This document shows, piece by piece, positions 1 through 9,800 of a stretch of 53,188 bases of DNA. The first letter of the stretch is position 1. Every line of letters begins with the position of its first letter. This DNA comes from Candidatus Arthromitus sp. SFB-turkey (lineage in GTDB: Bacteria; Bacillota; Clostridia; Clostridiales; Clostridiaceae): positions 15,326 through 68,513 of the forward strand of contig NZ_LXFF01000004.1 in assembly GCF_001655775.1 (NCBI RefSeq). The letters are read 5' to 3'. The translations under genes and the position numbers were made by a program. The notes under the pieces are model-generated. The model was not told where the DNA came from, did not search any database, and worked only from the letters and a program-made list of their open reading frames with translations.

Positions 1-48
1 ACCGCAGGATTTTAAGTCCTGTGCGTCTGCCAATTTCGCCACTTCAGC
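1..48 (-). tRNA. tRNA-Leu (UAA), 5' part only
   Basis: Read on the minus strand, the sequence from position 48 down to 1 begins GCTGAAGTGGCGAAATTGGC and continues through a D-arm to an anticodon arm with stem CAGGA/TCCTG and loop CTTAAAA. The anticodon is therefore UAA, leucine. The variable arm, T arm and 3' end lie beyond the left edge of the window. No promoter of its own is visible, so it may be read from the minus-strand operon that ends just upstream of it. Confidence 0.93.
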
Positions 49-132
49 TTATTCATTTTGTTTAACAACTACCTTATTAGTATAACTTATTTTAACTATA
101 CTGTCAATATATTTTTAAATTTAAAAATATAC

Positions 133-555
133 TTATCCAAAATTTCTCTTTCCATATCCTCTTTGCTTAGAATCCTGATTTTTTCTGAAGTCTTGCATCC
201 TTTCTTCACTATCTTTCAAATATTTAGATAGTATATCCTCAAAATTTAATTTATTATTCTTACTAGATCTAACATTATCATTTTCTTTTTTATCATTACT
301 TCTCTTATTGTTATTTTCAAACTTATCCTCAGCTTGTTTAATAGATAAACTCATTTTTCCATTGCCATCTACGGATAAAACCTTAACTTTTACATCTTTT
401 TTATCCTTTAAATACTCTTTTATATCTTTTATATACTTATTTGATACCTCAGATATATGTACTAATCCAATCTCTCCATTTACATCTACAAAAGCTCCAA
501 AATTCGTAACATTAACTATTTTTCCATCATAAATACTTCCTATGACTAAAGCCAT
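133..555 (-). CDS. yabR: S1-domain RNA-binding protein (YabR-like)
   Basis: This 140-aa protein has one S1 RNA-binding domain at residues 1-75, with the characteristic G-x-I-Y-D-G-K-I-V pattern followed by NFGAFVDV and GLVHISE. The rest is a hydrophilic, low-complexity Lys/Asn/Asp/Arg-rich tail that is probably disordered. A GGAGG ribosome site lies upstream of the ATG. It is the last gene of the yabP-yabQ-divIC-S1 series, the place of yabR in Bacillus and of the S1 protein in Clostridium. The family is thought to bind RNA or ribosomes; its exact role is not known. It is similar in size to other short YabR-type proteins. Confidence 0.85.
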   Translation of the reverse strand: MALVIGSIYDGKIVNVTNFGAFVDVNGEIGLVHISEVSNKYIKDIKEYLKDKKDVKVKVLSVDGNGKMSLSIKQAEDKFENNNKRSNDKKENDNVRSSKNNKLNFEDILSKYLKDSEERMQDFRKNQDSKQRGYGKRNFG

Positions 556-582
556 ATTAATTTTGTTCCTCCTTAAAATAAC

Positions 583-873
583 CTAATTATCTTTAACAAC
601 ATTAATTATAGATTTTTCTCCATCAAATACATATCCCAGTCTATCTCTAACTAAAACTTCTAAATACTCTTCTGTATTTGATAGCTCTAATTCATCTTGT
701 AATAATTGAATTTCATGATTTATATCACTTAATTTTTCTTGATATTTTATAAGCTGAACCTCTACATTATATCTATCAAAATCATTCTTTAACAAAGTAA
801 TCAAACTATAAATTAATATGACTAAAATCATAACATTCCTAATAAAGAAAATACGCTTCCTTTGCTTAATCAA
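583..873 (-). CDS. divIC: Septum formation initiator / DivIC family protein
   Basis: A short bitopic membrane protein: a basic N-terminus (KQRKR), one transmembrane segment (about residues 11-27) and an extracytoplasmic coiled coil, ending in the E-x-x-VRDRLGYV motif typical of FtsB/DivIC proteins. DivIC acts in the divisome with FtsL and DivIB. The open frame extends upstream to a GTG at 906, but that codon has no ribosome site. The TTG at 873-871 has GAGGG 4 bases upstream, so I place the start there (96 aa). It lies between yabQ and the S1 gene, its usual position in endospore formers. Confidence 0.85.
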   Translation of the reverse strand: MIKQRKRIFFIRNVMILVILIYSLITLLKNDFDRYNVEVQLIKYQEKLSDINHEIQLLQDELELSNTEEYLEVLVRDRLGYVFDGEKSIINVVKDN

Positions 874-945
874 AATACCCTCGTCTATAAAATAATTTTT
901 TAACACATAAATATTTTAATACATATTCGTTTTTTTTCAATATTT

Positions 946-1335
946 TTATAAACTTTTATTGATTTTTTTATTAAAAATTCTCAAAAAAGTATAACACATA
1001 TTTTTAAAAATTATTCTAAAGACAGTTAAAATACCGTTTATTAATATTTTAACTTTTAAAAATATATTTTTAGAAATAAATTTTAAATAAAAAACAACTC
1101 CTAAAAATATATAAAAGTAAGTATAAAAAGATAATATTGCATATTGAGTATATAATAAAAAACAAAATACTATAATTCCTATTATAATCCAAAATATACT
1201 ACATTTAATAAAATTAAAAAAATTCTTCTTTGAATTTCCAACTAGTATTCTATACACATCAAAACTAATACCAAAAACTATTCCTGATAAAAAACTGTAA
1301 AGTAAAATTAAAACTTGTATACCTAAATTTATCAT
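946..1335 (-). CDS. yabQ: Spore cortex biosynthesis protein YabQ
   Basis: A 129-aa, very hydrophobic protein with about three to four transmembrane segments, including LYSFLSGIVFGISFDVYRI near the N-terminus, which is the family hallmark, and a basic C-terminus. YabQ is a membrane protein needed for spore cortex formation in B. subtilis. Its ATG overlaps the yabP stop codon by one base (TAATG), indicating translational coupling. The gene lies in the conserved yabP-yabQ-divIC order, so identification rests on both sequence and context. Confidence 0.85.
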   Translation of the reverse strand: MINLGIQVLILLYSFLSGIVFGISFDVYRILVGNSKKNFFNFIKCSIFWIIIGIIVFCFLLYTQYAILSFYTYFYIFLGVVFYLKFISKNIFLKVKILINGILTVFRIIFKNMCYTFLRIFNKKINKSL

Positions 1336-1637
1336 TATTTCTTACCTAAAAACTTTTTAAATACATTAGTTTTAACATTTTTTTGTTTTGTATCTTCTAA
1401 ATACTTACATTCATGTATACTTCCCGAAATACTTACTTCTCCATTTTTAAGATCTAATTTAGAAATTTTAAGATTATTTCCCACTATTTCAAGTTTTTTT
1501 AATACAGTATTTAATAAAACCTTATCTTCATCAAAGGATAAAACTTCAAAAACCCCTGTAATACTTACTTTTTTTCTATTTTCCAAAAACACATTACTTT
1601 TTTTTATTAAATCACTATTTTCTTTTTTATAATCCAT
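1335..1637 (-). CDS. yabP: Sporulation protein YabP
   Basis: This 100-aa protein matches the YabP/YqfC family: a beta-rich domain with RKKVSITGVFEVLSFDED and the later LKNGEVSISGSIHECKYL segment. Family members are sporulation proteins made in the mother cell and needed for coat/cortex development. A GGAGG site sits 6 bases before the ATG. The stop codon overlaps the yabQ start. The C-terminus carries an extra basic tail (KNVKTNVFKKFLGKK). Confidence 0.85.
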   Translation of the reverse strand: MDYKKENSDLIKKSNVFLENRKKVSITGVFEVLSFDEDKVLLNTVLKKLEIVGNNLKISKLDLKNGEVSISGSIHECKYLEDTKQKNVKTNVFKKFLGKK

Positions 1638-1705
1638 AGTTAACCTCCATCAAATATTCTTTATTAGAATAATATGAATATTTAATGTAAAGTATTACCT
1701 ATATA

Positions 1706-1945
1706 TTATATAATTCTATACATATTTTCTGCTTCATCTTTTCTTACATGCTCTTTTATTTCTAAAATTTCAACTTTAAAACTTGAATTTCCAAAATTTA
1801 TTTCTAAAATATCTCCAACATTTACATTAGATGATGGTTTTGATAATTTCCCATTTATTAATATCTTATCAGAATCACAGGCATCTTTGGCAACTGTTCT
1901 TCTTTTTATAATTCTAGAAACTTTTAAAAACTTATCTAATCTCAT
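1706..1945 (-). CDS. S4-domain RNA-binding protein (YabO/HSP15-like)
   Basis: A 79-aa protein that is almost entirely an S4 RNA-binding domain: MRLDKFLKVSRIIKRRT at the N-terminus, then ILINGKLSKPSSNVNVGDILEI. Such proteins (YabO in Bacillus, RqcP/HSP15-like) bind 23S rRNA or stalled 50S subunits and act in ribosome-associated quality control; that role here is from family knowledge. The open frame continues upstream into HU, but the ATG at 1945 has a GGAGG 5 bases before it and begins the S4 domain, so this start is well supported. It follows HU across a terminator hairpin and precedes yabP. Confidence 0.9.
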   Translation of the reverse strand: MRLDKFLKVSRIIKRRTVAKDACDSDKILINGKLSKPSSNVNVGDILEINFGNSSFKVEILEIKEHVRKDEAENMYRII

Positions 1946-1966
1946 CTTTCCTCCAAATTTAAAAAT

Positions 1967-1993
1967 AAAGACCCGAGAATATCTCGGATCTTT
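1967..1993 (-). terminator. Intrinsic terminator after HU
   Basis: A 12-bp stem with one mismatch (AAAGACCCGAGA at 1967-1978 with TCTCGGATCTTT at 1982-1993, plus-strand spelling) is followed on the minus strand by a weak U-rich run. It overlaps the HU stop codon and lies just before the S4 ribosome site, so it probably separates abundant HU mRNA from lower-level readthrough into the sporulation genes. Confidence 0.75.
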
Positions 1994-2267
1994 ATTTATT
2001 AACTCTTTCTTTAAATTCCTTACCCGCTTTAAATACAGGAACCTTAGCTGCAGGAATTTTAATAGGTTCATTATTTTGCGGATTTCTACCTTCTCTCTCA
2101 GCTCTCTCTCTAATTTCAAAAGTTCCAAAGCCTACTAATTGAACTTTGTCTCCATTTTCTAACGCTTCAAATACACTCTTTATAAATGAATTTAAAGCAG
2201 CCTCTGCATCTTTCTTACTAAGTTCACTTTTTTGCGACATACTCGCAACTAATTCAGCTTTATTCAA
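1992..2267 (-). CDS. hup: HU family DNA-binding protein
   Basis: A 91-aa histone-like HU protein of normal length. It has the N-terminal MNKAEL helix, the VGFGTFEIRERAEREGRNP arm with the conserved RNP, and the C-terminal VPVFKAGKEFKERVN helix. HU binds and bends DNA without strong sequence preference and organises the nucleoid. The start codon is TTG (2267-2265), preceded by a perfect AAGGAGGA seven bases upstream; no ATG is available in the right place. It has its own upstream intergenic region (2283-2469) and a downstream terminator. Confidence 0.95.
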   Translation of the reverse strand: MNKAELVASMSQKSELSKKDAEAALNSFIKSVFEALENGDKVQLVGFGTFEIRERAEREGRNPQNNEPIKIPAAKVPVFKAGKEFKERVNK

Positions 2268-2469
2268 CCCTATATCCTCCTTAAAATTAATTTATTTAAT
2301 TACATAAAACTAAATTTACACAATTAAATAAAACTAAAATTAATTACTAAATTTATTTGCTTCAATTAATGTTATCATAAGTAAAAACATTATTCAATAA
2401 TATTATTACATAAGTCTTAAATTTATATATATTCTATAATTACAATTTATAAAAATAATATTCATATTT

Positions 2470-4002
2470 TTATTTTATAGATAAAAATATATTATTTATT
2501 TCTTTTCTCTTAAAAATAACTACACTTAAAATATAAACTATTCCTCCAATTATTATACAACTCCCTAAACTTAATATAAGATTATCGAAAATATTATATA
2601 AATAATTAAAACTTATTAAAACAATAACAATCATCAATAATGAAGATAATAATGGTGACAATACAACATCTATTATATTAACATTTATTTTTAATTTATT
2701 TTTTATAGCCCTGATATTTAAATAACTTGTTAAAATATATGAAAAAATTGTAGCTAAAACCGCTCCATAAATATTAAACTTAGAATTACCTGTTAAACAT
2801 AATGTTATAACTACCTTTAAAAAACATCCAATTAAAAGATTAATAACAGGTCTTATGTAATTATTTGTACTTTGAAGAATAGAGGTTGATACTTGAGAAA
2901 AAATTATAAAGGGTATACTAACTGAAGCATACTTTAAAATATCAAATCCATCAGAATTTTGAGGAAATATTACATTCATTATGGGCGCTGATAAGAAATA
3001 TAATCCTATAAAACATGGAAAAGCAATATAACTAGATAATTTAAAAGATGTTATTACCTTTTCCTTAAATTGATCATATTTTTTTAAAACAAATAATTTA
3101 GATAATGCAGGAATAATAGATGTACCTAAAGCAATAGATAAAGCTAAAGGAACATTTATAAGAACTGAAACTTTACCTGTTAATTGACCATATAAAATAG
3201 TTGCTTCTTTATGACCATATCCAGCACTTAAAAGCATTTGAGGTACTAAAATAGAATCTATTAAAATCATTATAGTTGAAACCGTAGCCCCTAAAGATAA
3301 TGGTATTGCAATTTTCAAAATTCTATTTAAATATAAATTACCATCTTTATTTACTTTAACATTGTAAAAATATTTCTTCTTAAATTTAATATAAACAATG
3401 ATTATAAATAAAGTTGATATAAACCCTCCAAATGATGCTCCAAAAGCAGCTCCTCCTGCTGCATACTCAATCCCCATTGGAAAAAATATAAATGCCAAAG
3501 ATACACCAAATATAACTCGTACAATTTGTTCAATTACTTGAGATACTCCAGTTGGAATCATATTTTCCATACCTTGAAATACTCCTCTAAATACCCCTAA
3601 AGCACAAACACTAATTGGGGCAATTGAAACACCTATTAATGACCAATACACTTTTGAATCCCATTTTAAAAAATCTATTATAAAATTTGAGCATGTAAAC
3701 AAAATAAAACTAGTTCCTAAACCTAAAATAATCATAATTTTAAGAGATGATCTTACTATACTTAAAATGGAGCTTCTATCATCATAAGCAATTCTTTCTG
3801 ACACAAGTTTAGATACAGCAATAGGCATTCCTGAAACTATTCCTATAAAAAACATATATAGAGGATAAGTCATTTGATAATATCCAATTCCTTCATCACC
3901 CATAAGCATAACAAGTGGCCATCTAAATAAAATGCCCAAAAATTTAGCTAATATACTGCTTAAACTTAATATAATTGTACTTTTTATAATTTGATTACTC
4001 AT
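2470..4002 (-). CDS. spoVB: SpoVB-like polysaccharide/lipid flippase
   Basis: A 510-aa polytopic membrane protein with about 14 hydrophobic segments, belonging to the MOP (MATE/MurJ/Wzx) superfamily. The N-terminal KSTIILSLSSILAKFLGILFR and the GMPIAVSKLVSER region are typical of SpoVB/stage V sporulation protein B. SpoVB-type proteins export lipid-linked precursors during cortex synthesis, and some act as MurJ-like lipid II flippases. It lies between spoVT and HU. The mazG gene that usually follows spoVB in Bacillus is absent. The ATG has a G-rich ribosome site. Confidence 0.88.
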   Translation of the reverse strand: MSNQIIKSTIILSLSSILAKFLGILFRWPLVMLMGDEGIGYYQMTYPLYMFFIGIVSGMPIAVSKLVSERIAYDDRSSILSIVRSSLKIMIILGLGTSFILFTCSNFIIDFLKWDSKVYWSLIGVSIAPISVCALGVFRGVFQGMENMIPTGVSQVIEQIVRVIFGVSLAFIFFPMGIEYAAGGAAFGASFGGFISTLFIIIVYIKFKKKYFYNVKVNKDGNLYLNRILKIAIPLSLGATVSTIMILIDSILVPQMLLSAGYGHKEATILYGQLTGKVSVLINVPLALSIALGTSIIPALSKLFVLKKYDQFKEKVITSFKLSSYIAFPCFIGLYFLSAPIMNVIFPQNSDGFDILKYASVSIPFIIFSQVSTSILQSTNNYIRPVINLLIGCFLKVVITLCLTGNSKFNIYGAVLATIFSYILTSYLNIRAIKNKLKINVNIIDVVLSPLLSSLLMIVIVLISFNYLYNIFDNLILSLGSCIIIGGIVYILSVVIFKRKEINNIFLSIK

Positions 4003-4069
4003 AACCCCCCCATAACTAAATAATTATATGCTTAATTTTTATTTTAAAATATAGAAAAATATTCTAATA

Positions 4070-4100
4070 AAAAATAAAAAAAGCTATGAATTCATAGCTT
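4070..4100 (-). terminator. Intrinsic terminator after spoVT
   Basis: A perfect inverted repeat (AAGCTATGAA/TTCATAGCTT, 4081-4100) is followed on the minus strand by a long T-run with few interruptions. It lies just after the spoVT stop codon. Confidence 0.85.
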
Positions 4101-4113
4101 TATATGTATAAAA

Positions 4114-4662
4114 TTATTCCATTTGCTTACCTAAAAATGAAGCAGCTGTTTCTGCAAGCTTTTGCTCAACAATTCCTAACTTTTCATCGCCTTCTTTAGA
4201 TAAAATTATTACAGCTCCAATAGCATCACCCTCAGCAATAATTGGAGATATTATTTGAGAAGAATATTTATTTTGTAAATTTTCATCTGCACACAAAGGC
4301 AAAAATTCATTCTCTTCAGTTATACAAATTGTTTTTCTATTTTCTAATACTCTCTCTAACTCATGACTTATTTTTTTCTCCAAATACTCTTTTTTAGATA
4401 TACCACAAACTGAAATAAACTCATCTTTATCTGCAATTAAAACTATATTTCCTATAGCTTGTTGTAAAGATTCAGCATATTCTTTTGAAAAATCACTTAA
4501 CTCTTCTATAGGTGAATATTTTTTTAATATAACTCCACCGTCTCTATCTGTAAATATTTCAAGTGGATCTCCTTCTCTTATTCTAAGAGTTTTTCTAATT
4601 TCTTTAGGTATTACCACTCTTCCTAAATCATCTATTCTTCTAACTATACCTGTTGCTTTCAT
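4114..4662 (-). CDS. spoVT: Stage V sporulation transcriptional regulator SpoVT
   Basis: A 182-aa protein of the expected length. The N-terminal AbrB/MazE-type swapped-hairpin DNA-binding domain (residues 1-50) contains GIVRRIDDLGRVVIPKEIR. A GAF-like C-terminal domain (about 55-180) ends in AETAASFLGKQME. SpoVT is a forespore regulator, made under SigG in Bacillus, that modulates late forespore genes. AGGAGG lies 8 bases before the ATG. It sits between the prsA-like genes and spoVB, matching the Bacillus mfd-spoVT-spoVB order. Confidence 0.95.
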   Translation of the reverse strand: MKATGIVRRIDDLGRVVIPKEIRKTLRIREGDPLEIFTDRDGGVILKKYSPIEELSDFSKEYAESLQQAIGNIVLIADKDEFISVCGISKKEYLEKKISHELERVLENRKTICITEENEFLPLCADENLQNKYSSQIISPIIAEGDAIGAVIILSKEGDEKLGIVEQKLAETAASFLGKQME

Positions 4663-4743
4663 TATTTTTTCCTCCTAAAATTTACATATAACATACTCAA
4701 CACTAATATTATCTATCATTTTTGCTATTTTATACATTAATTA

Positions 4744-4777
4744 GAAAAAAAGAGCAGCTTAATTGCTACTCTTTTTT
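4744..4777 (-). terminator. Intrinsic terminator after the second prsA-like gene
   Basis: A hairpin (AGAGTAGC/GCTGCTCT on the minus strand, loop AATTAA) is followed by a run of T. The stop codon TAG of the upstream gene is inside the 5' arm. Confidence 0.85.
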
Positions 4778-5755
4778 CCCTAATATATTATCTTCGTATA
4801 TTTTAACACCATATTTATCTTTAGCTTTTTGAATTAAAGAATCCATAACCTCATTTATTTTTTCTGCTTTAAGTGTCTCTTCTATGTTCTTAGAAACTCT
4901 ATCAAGATCTTCAGTCCACTCATCTTCATTAACATTTTCAACCTTTATAATATGATATCCAAATTGCGTCTTAACAGGTCCTCTAACTTCCCCTTCTTCC
5001 ATATCTCTAACTTCTTCCATAAACTCTTCAACAAGCTGAGAGTTTTCAAATTCTTGATAACCTAAGTACCCGCCAACACTAGCACTTCCATCTTGACTAT
5101 GAATTTCTGCAAGCTTTGAAAAATCTTCTCCATTATCAAGTAGATCTAAAACCTTTAGTGCTGAACTTTCTTCATTTAAAAATATATGATAAACATCAGC
5201 TCCAGGACCCCTTACAAATTTATCAGAATTTTCTTTATAATAACTCTCTATCTCACTATTTGATACCTTTAAATTTTCAGTTTCTTTAGCTATTAATTCT
5301 TCTATAATTAAAGAAATTTTAAGTTTACTTTTGTAATCTTCTTCATCTTTAAATCTACTATTTATAATAGCTGTTGAAAAAGCTTCATCATTTCCAAATA
5401 CTGATTTCATATTTTCAAATTCTTCATCAACTTTTTCTTGTATATCAGATTCATTAACTACCCCTTCATCTTTAGCTAACTGCACCAATACTCTTTGCTC
5501 AACATATTGATCTACTAAATCTAAATAAATTTGTTTAAAATCATCTGATTCTTTATAATCTTCTCCATATTGATCTATAAAACCATTTTCAAGTCCACTG
5601 TAATATTCATTAACTTCTTCCTTTTTCACAAACTCTTTTTCAATTTTTGCTACTACTTCAGGATCCTTGTGTGAACTTCCTTTATTAATACAGGAATACA
5701 AAGAAAATGCTATTATTACTGGTAAAACTACTGATGCAATTTTTCTAAATTTCAT
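4766..5755 (-). CDS. PrsA-like peptidyl-prolyl isomerase lipoprotein (second copy)
   Basis: A 329-aa lipoprotein: signal peptide with lipobox LYSC (Cys about residue 22), a SurA/PrsA-like N-terminal helical region (about 35-170) and a parvulin rotamase domain (about 180-275) with GADVYHIFL, GGYLGYQEFEN and VKTQFGYHIIKV. PrsA foldases act outside the membrane and help exported proteins fold. It lies 37 bases downstream of a paralogue of the same layout, so the pair arose by tandem duplication and is probably cotranscribed. GGAGG precedes the ATG. Substrates cannot be told from the sequence. Confidence 0.9.
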   Translation of the reverse strand: MKFRKIASVVLPVIIAFSLYSCINKGSSHKDPEVVAKIEKEFVKKEEVNEYYSGLENGFIDQYGEDYKESDDFKQIYLDLVDQYVEQRVLVQLAKDEGVVNESDIQEKVDEEFENMKSVFGNDEAFSTAIINSRFKDEEDYKSKLKISLIIEELIAKETENLKVSNSEIESYYKENSDKFVRGPGADVYHIFLNEESSALKVLDLLDNGEDFSKLAEIHSQDGSASVGGYLGYQEFENSQLVEEFMEEVRDMEEGEVRGPVKTQFGYHIIKVENVNEDEWTEDLDRVSKNIEETLKAEKINEVMDSLIQKAKDKYGVKIYEDNILGKKE

Positions 5756-5792
5756 GTTATATTTCCTCCCATACTACCTTGAAACCTTAAAA

Positions 5793-6815
5793 TTATTTTA
5801 CTTTAAGATTTTTCTCTTTAAATAAATTTTCAGAAAACTCATTCACTAAATTTTGTTTCTTTTCAGTTAAAAGAGTTTCCTCTATATCCACCCTGACTGA
5901 TTCAATATCATCATATTCAGGTTCACTTTTAATACCTTCAACTTTTATTATATGATATCCAAATTGAGTCTTAACTGGATCAGATATCTCTCCTTCACTA
6001 AGATTCTTAGCTCCTTCCAAAAAGTCCGCATCATAACTAGTATTGTCATATTCAACAAACCCTAAACTTCCTCCTGTTTGACTAGTAGCATCTTTGTTTA
6101 ACTCTGCAGCTATATCTTCATATTTTTCACCTGCTTCAATTCTCTCCTTAACTTTTAATGCTTCCTCTTCCGTATCAACTAAAATATGATACATTGTTGC
6201 CCCTGCTCCTGTTTTATATTTTTCATCTTTATTGTTTTCATAATATTCAAGAATTTCATCTTCACTAACACTAACATCTTTTACTAAATCATCAACAAGT
6301 TTATTTATTTTTATAATATCTCTTTGCTTTGTTTTATAATCTTCAATATCTACATAAAAAGCTGCTTTCAATGCTTCATTTAATTTTTCTTCATTTACTT
6401 TATGTCCATGTCCATCATCTAAAGTTCCATTTTCTTCATCAATAAATAAATGCATAACTTCAGAAACCATATTATCTATTTCTTCATTAATCTCTTCTTC
6501 TGTAGCAATACCTCTTTTACCAAATTCTTCTACAAGTATAGAATTTTGCGCATAATTTTCTGCAAAAGCTTTTAATTGTTCATTTAAATACTCACTATTA
6601 TTTTTATAATCTTCACCATACCTTTCAATTAACGCAGCATCAAACCCTTTAAAATAATCTTCTACTTCACCTCGTGTAATTTTTCTTCCATCATAAGTTG
6701 CCAATACTTCCCCTCTTATAGCTTCTTCAGTTTTTTGAACTATACTACAAGAAGACAAAACAAAAAACACTAATGCTATCATGGAAATCTTACTTATTAG
6801 TTTGTTAAATTTCAT
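5793..6815 (-). CDS. PrsA-like peptidyl-prolyl isomerase lipoprotein (first copy)
   Basis: A 340-aa lipoprotein with signal peptide and lipobox LSSC (Cys about residue 23). A helical foldase region is followed by a parvulin domain (about 195-295) containing GATMYHILVD, GGSLGFVEYDN and PVKTQFGYHIIKV. It is clearly paralogous to the next gene but has an extra insertion with a DDGHGHKVNEE stretch (about residues 130-140) that could bind metal, though that is only a guess. It follows mfd by 21 bases on the same strand. The ATG has GGAGG upstream. Confidence 0.9.
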   Translation of the reverse strand: MKFNKLISKISMIALVFFVLSSCSIVQKTEEAIRGEVLATYDGRKITRGEVEDYFKGFDAALIERYGEDYKNNSEYLNEQLKAFAENYAQNSILVEEFGKRGIATEEEINEEIDNMVSEVMHLFIDEENGTLDDGHGHKVNEEKLNEALKAAFYVDIEDYKTKQRDIIKINKLVDDLVKDVSVSEDEILEYYENNKDEKYKTGAGATMYHILVDTEEEALKVKERIEAGEKYEDIAAELNKDATSQTGGSLGFVEYDNTSYDADFLEGAKNLSEGEISDPVKTQFGYHIIKVEGIKSEPEYDDIESVRVDIEETLLTEKKQNLVNEFSENLFKEKNLKVK

Positions 6816-6836
6816 ACTAAAATATCCTCCAATTTT

Positions 6837-9800
6837 CTAACTTTTATTAAATTTTAAAATACTACTTTCTTTTATTAAATTTTCTAACAAAATTATAAAT
6901 TTATCAAGAAGATAATTTTTTTCTTCACCAATAATTTTATAAGAAAATGAAGGTTTATCTCCAGAATTAAATACAATATTTTCAGAGTAATTATTTAAAA
7001 TATAATCAAAACTACCATTATCCACGTAATCTTTATTCTCATATTCAAAAATTACATTTTCTCCAACCTCTTTTATTTGAGAAAATCCTAATTTCCTTCC
7101 AAGAGCTCTTACATACGATATCTTTATAAGACATTCAACCTCTTTTGGTATATCTGAAAATCTATCTATAAGTTCTTCTCTTATGTATTTAATATCTTTC
7201 TTATCTTCAATACAAGAAATCTTTTTATAAATTTCAATCTTTTGCATTTCATCTTCAATATATTGAGATTTTATATATGCATCTATTTTAATATCAACAA
7301 CTGTATTTACTTCCTCTTTACTAATATCTCCTTTTAAAAGTTTTATAGCATCCTCAAGCATTTTACAATATAAATCGTATCCAACAACACTCATTTGCCC
7401 ATGTTGAGCTTCTCCCACAATATTTCCGGATCCCCTAATTTCTAAATCTTTCATAGCAACTTTAAAACCAGAACCAAGCTCTGTAAAATCTTTTAATGTT
7501 TTTAATCTTTTTTCAGCTACTTCAGTTAAAACCTTATCTTTTTTATAAGTTAAATAAGCATAAGCAACTTTATTACTTCTTCCAACTCTACCTCTTAATT
7601 GATAAAGCTGAGATAATCCAAATTTATCAGAATTATAAATAATTATAGTATTGGCATTTTCTATATCAATACCTGTTTCAATTATTGTAGTACAAACTAA
7701 AAAATCTATTTCCTTATCTAAAAATTTCATTACAATATCTTCTATTTCTCTCTCACTCATTTGACCATGAATTACAGAAAACCTACATTCAGGGACGAGA
7801 TTTTGAAGATAAATATTCATTTTATCAATAGTCTCAACACTATTATAAACAAAAAATCCTTGTCCAAATCGTGAAATTTCCCTAATTATAGCATCTCTAA
7901 TTAACTGATCACTATATTCAACAACATAAGTTTGAACTGGATATCTTTCCTCCGGTGGAGTATCAATAACACTTATATCCCTAACTCCTATCATAGACAT
8001 ATGTAAAGTTCTTGGAATTGGAGTTGCACTTAAACTAAGAACATCTATATTTTTTCTTAATTCTTTAATTTTTTCCTTATGTTTAACCCCAAATCTTTGC
8101 TCTTCATCTATAATTAAAAGTCCCAAATCCTTAAATTCAACATCTTTAGATAAAAGTCTGTGAGTTCCTACTATTATGTCAACTTCACCACTTTTAAGTT
8201 TTAAAAGAGTTTCTTTTTGTTGTTTTGGAGTTCTAAATCTACTTAAAACATCTACATTAAAAGAAAAATCTATAAACCTTCTCTTTATGTTATTATAATG
8301 CTGATCTGCAAGTATTGTAGTTGGAACTAAAAATGCAACTTGTTTTTTATCAACAACAGCCTTAAATACCGCCCTTAAAGCAACTTCTGTTTTTCCATAT
8401 CCAACATCACCACACAAAAGCCTATCCATAGGCTTATTAGATTCCATATCCTTTTTAATATCATAAATAGCAGATATTTGATCAGGGGTCTCATTATATG
8501 GAAATTCATCTTCAAATTGATGTTGCCATTCACCATCTTTTGAAAAAGCATATCCATTTAAAATATTTCTCTCAGCATATAATCTTACCAAATTTTCTGC
8601 AATTTCATTTACAGATTTTTTAGTTTTAATTTTAATTTTTGCCCATTCACTTCCACCTAATTTATTAACCTTAGGGCTCTTTCCATCAATACCTATGTAC
8701 TTTTGAACTAAATCTAGTTGCTCTATTGGAACATATAACTTATCATTTTTTTCATACTCTATATCTAAATAATCACGATTAATTCCTTGAACTTCTATTT
8801 GCTTAATACCTTTATATACTCCTATACCATGATTAACATGTACTATATAATCTCCTGGTTTTAACTCTGAAAAACTTTTAATTTTACTAAAACCTTTTTT
8901 AACAGAAGAAAAAGAAGTCTTATTTTTTTTATTTTTAGATTCTCCAAAAACTTCTTTATCTGATATTACATATAACTTTAAATCTAAAAAATCATAACCA
9001 TCATTTAATGATCCTTTACTTATTATAACTTCTCCAAAATTAAATTTATTAAGATTTTCATCATAATACGCTTTTATATCATACTCTTCTAAAAGCTCTT
9101 TTAATTTCTCACCTCTCATTTTTGTAGAAGATAATATAACAACTGAATAATTTTTACTTAATTTTTCTTTTATTTCATTTAAAATAACATTTATTTTTCC
9201 ATCCATTTTTACTGTGTCTTTAGTTTCAAATTCTACAATTGAATTACTATTTGACTCATTAAACAAACTAAATTTTAAATCATATACTTCATTTATCTTT
9301 TTATATAAAATACCTTTATCTAAAATTAATTTAATTTGACAAGGTAATACCTCACCACGAAGTATCAACATTTGAAAATTTTCTTGAAATCTTTCATATA
9401 AAATATCTAAGGTTTCTATACATTTTTTAAATTCATCAACTACAACAATTGAATCATCCATAAAATCAAAAAAATCACAAAAATACTCCTGAAGATATGG
9501 AATTATAACGTTATATTCATCAAAAAAAGGAAATTCTTTTATTCTTTCCAAAATAAACTTAAATTTTTCTTCAAGTTTGTTCTTTATATCTAAATCATTT
9601 ATAGATTCAATATATTTATAAAAATCTTCCTCAAGATTCTTATATAAAATGTTTCTTTCATTATCTTTCAAAATAAATTCTTTAGCTTGTATTAGTCTAA
9701 CAGTTTCCTTATTATCAATACTTATTTGTGTAACAACATTAAAACTTCTTATAACATCAACACTATCTCCAAAAAACTCTATTCTATAAGGAAACTCCGA

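Noticed and set aside
1946-2128. N-terminal extension of the S4 gene into HU.
   Set aside because: The extension is HU in another frame; a GGAGG and ATG at 1945 define the start.
1887-2138. Plus-strand frame opposite HU and S4.
   Set aside because: Shadow of the two well supported genes, with no ribosome site or homology.
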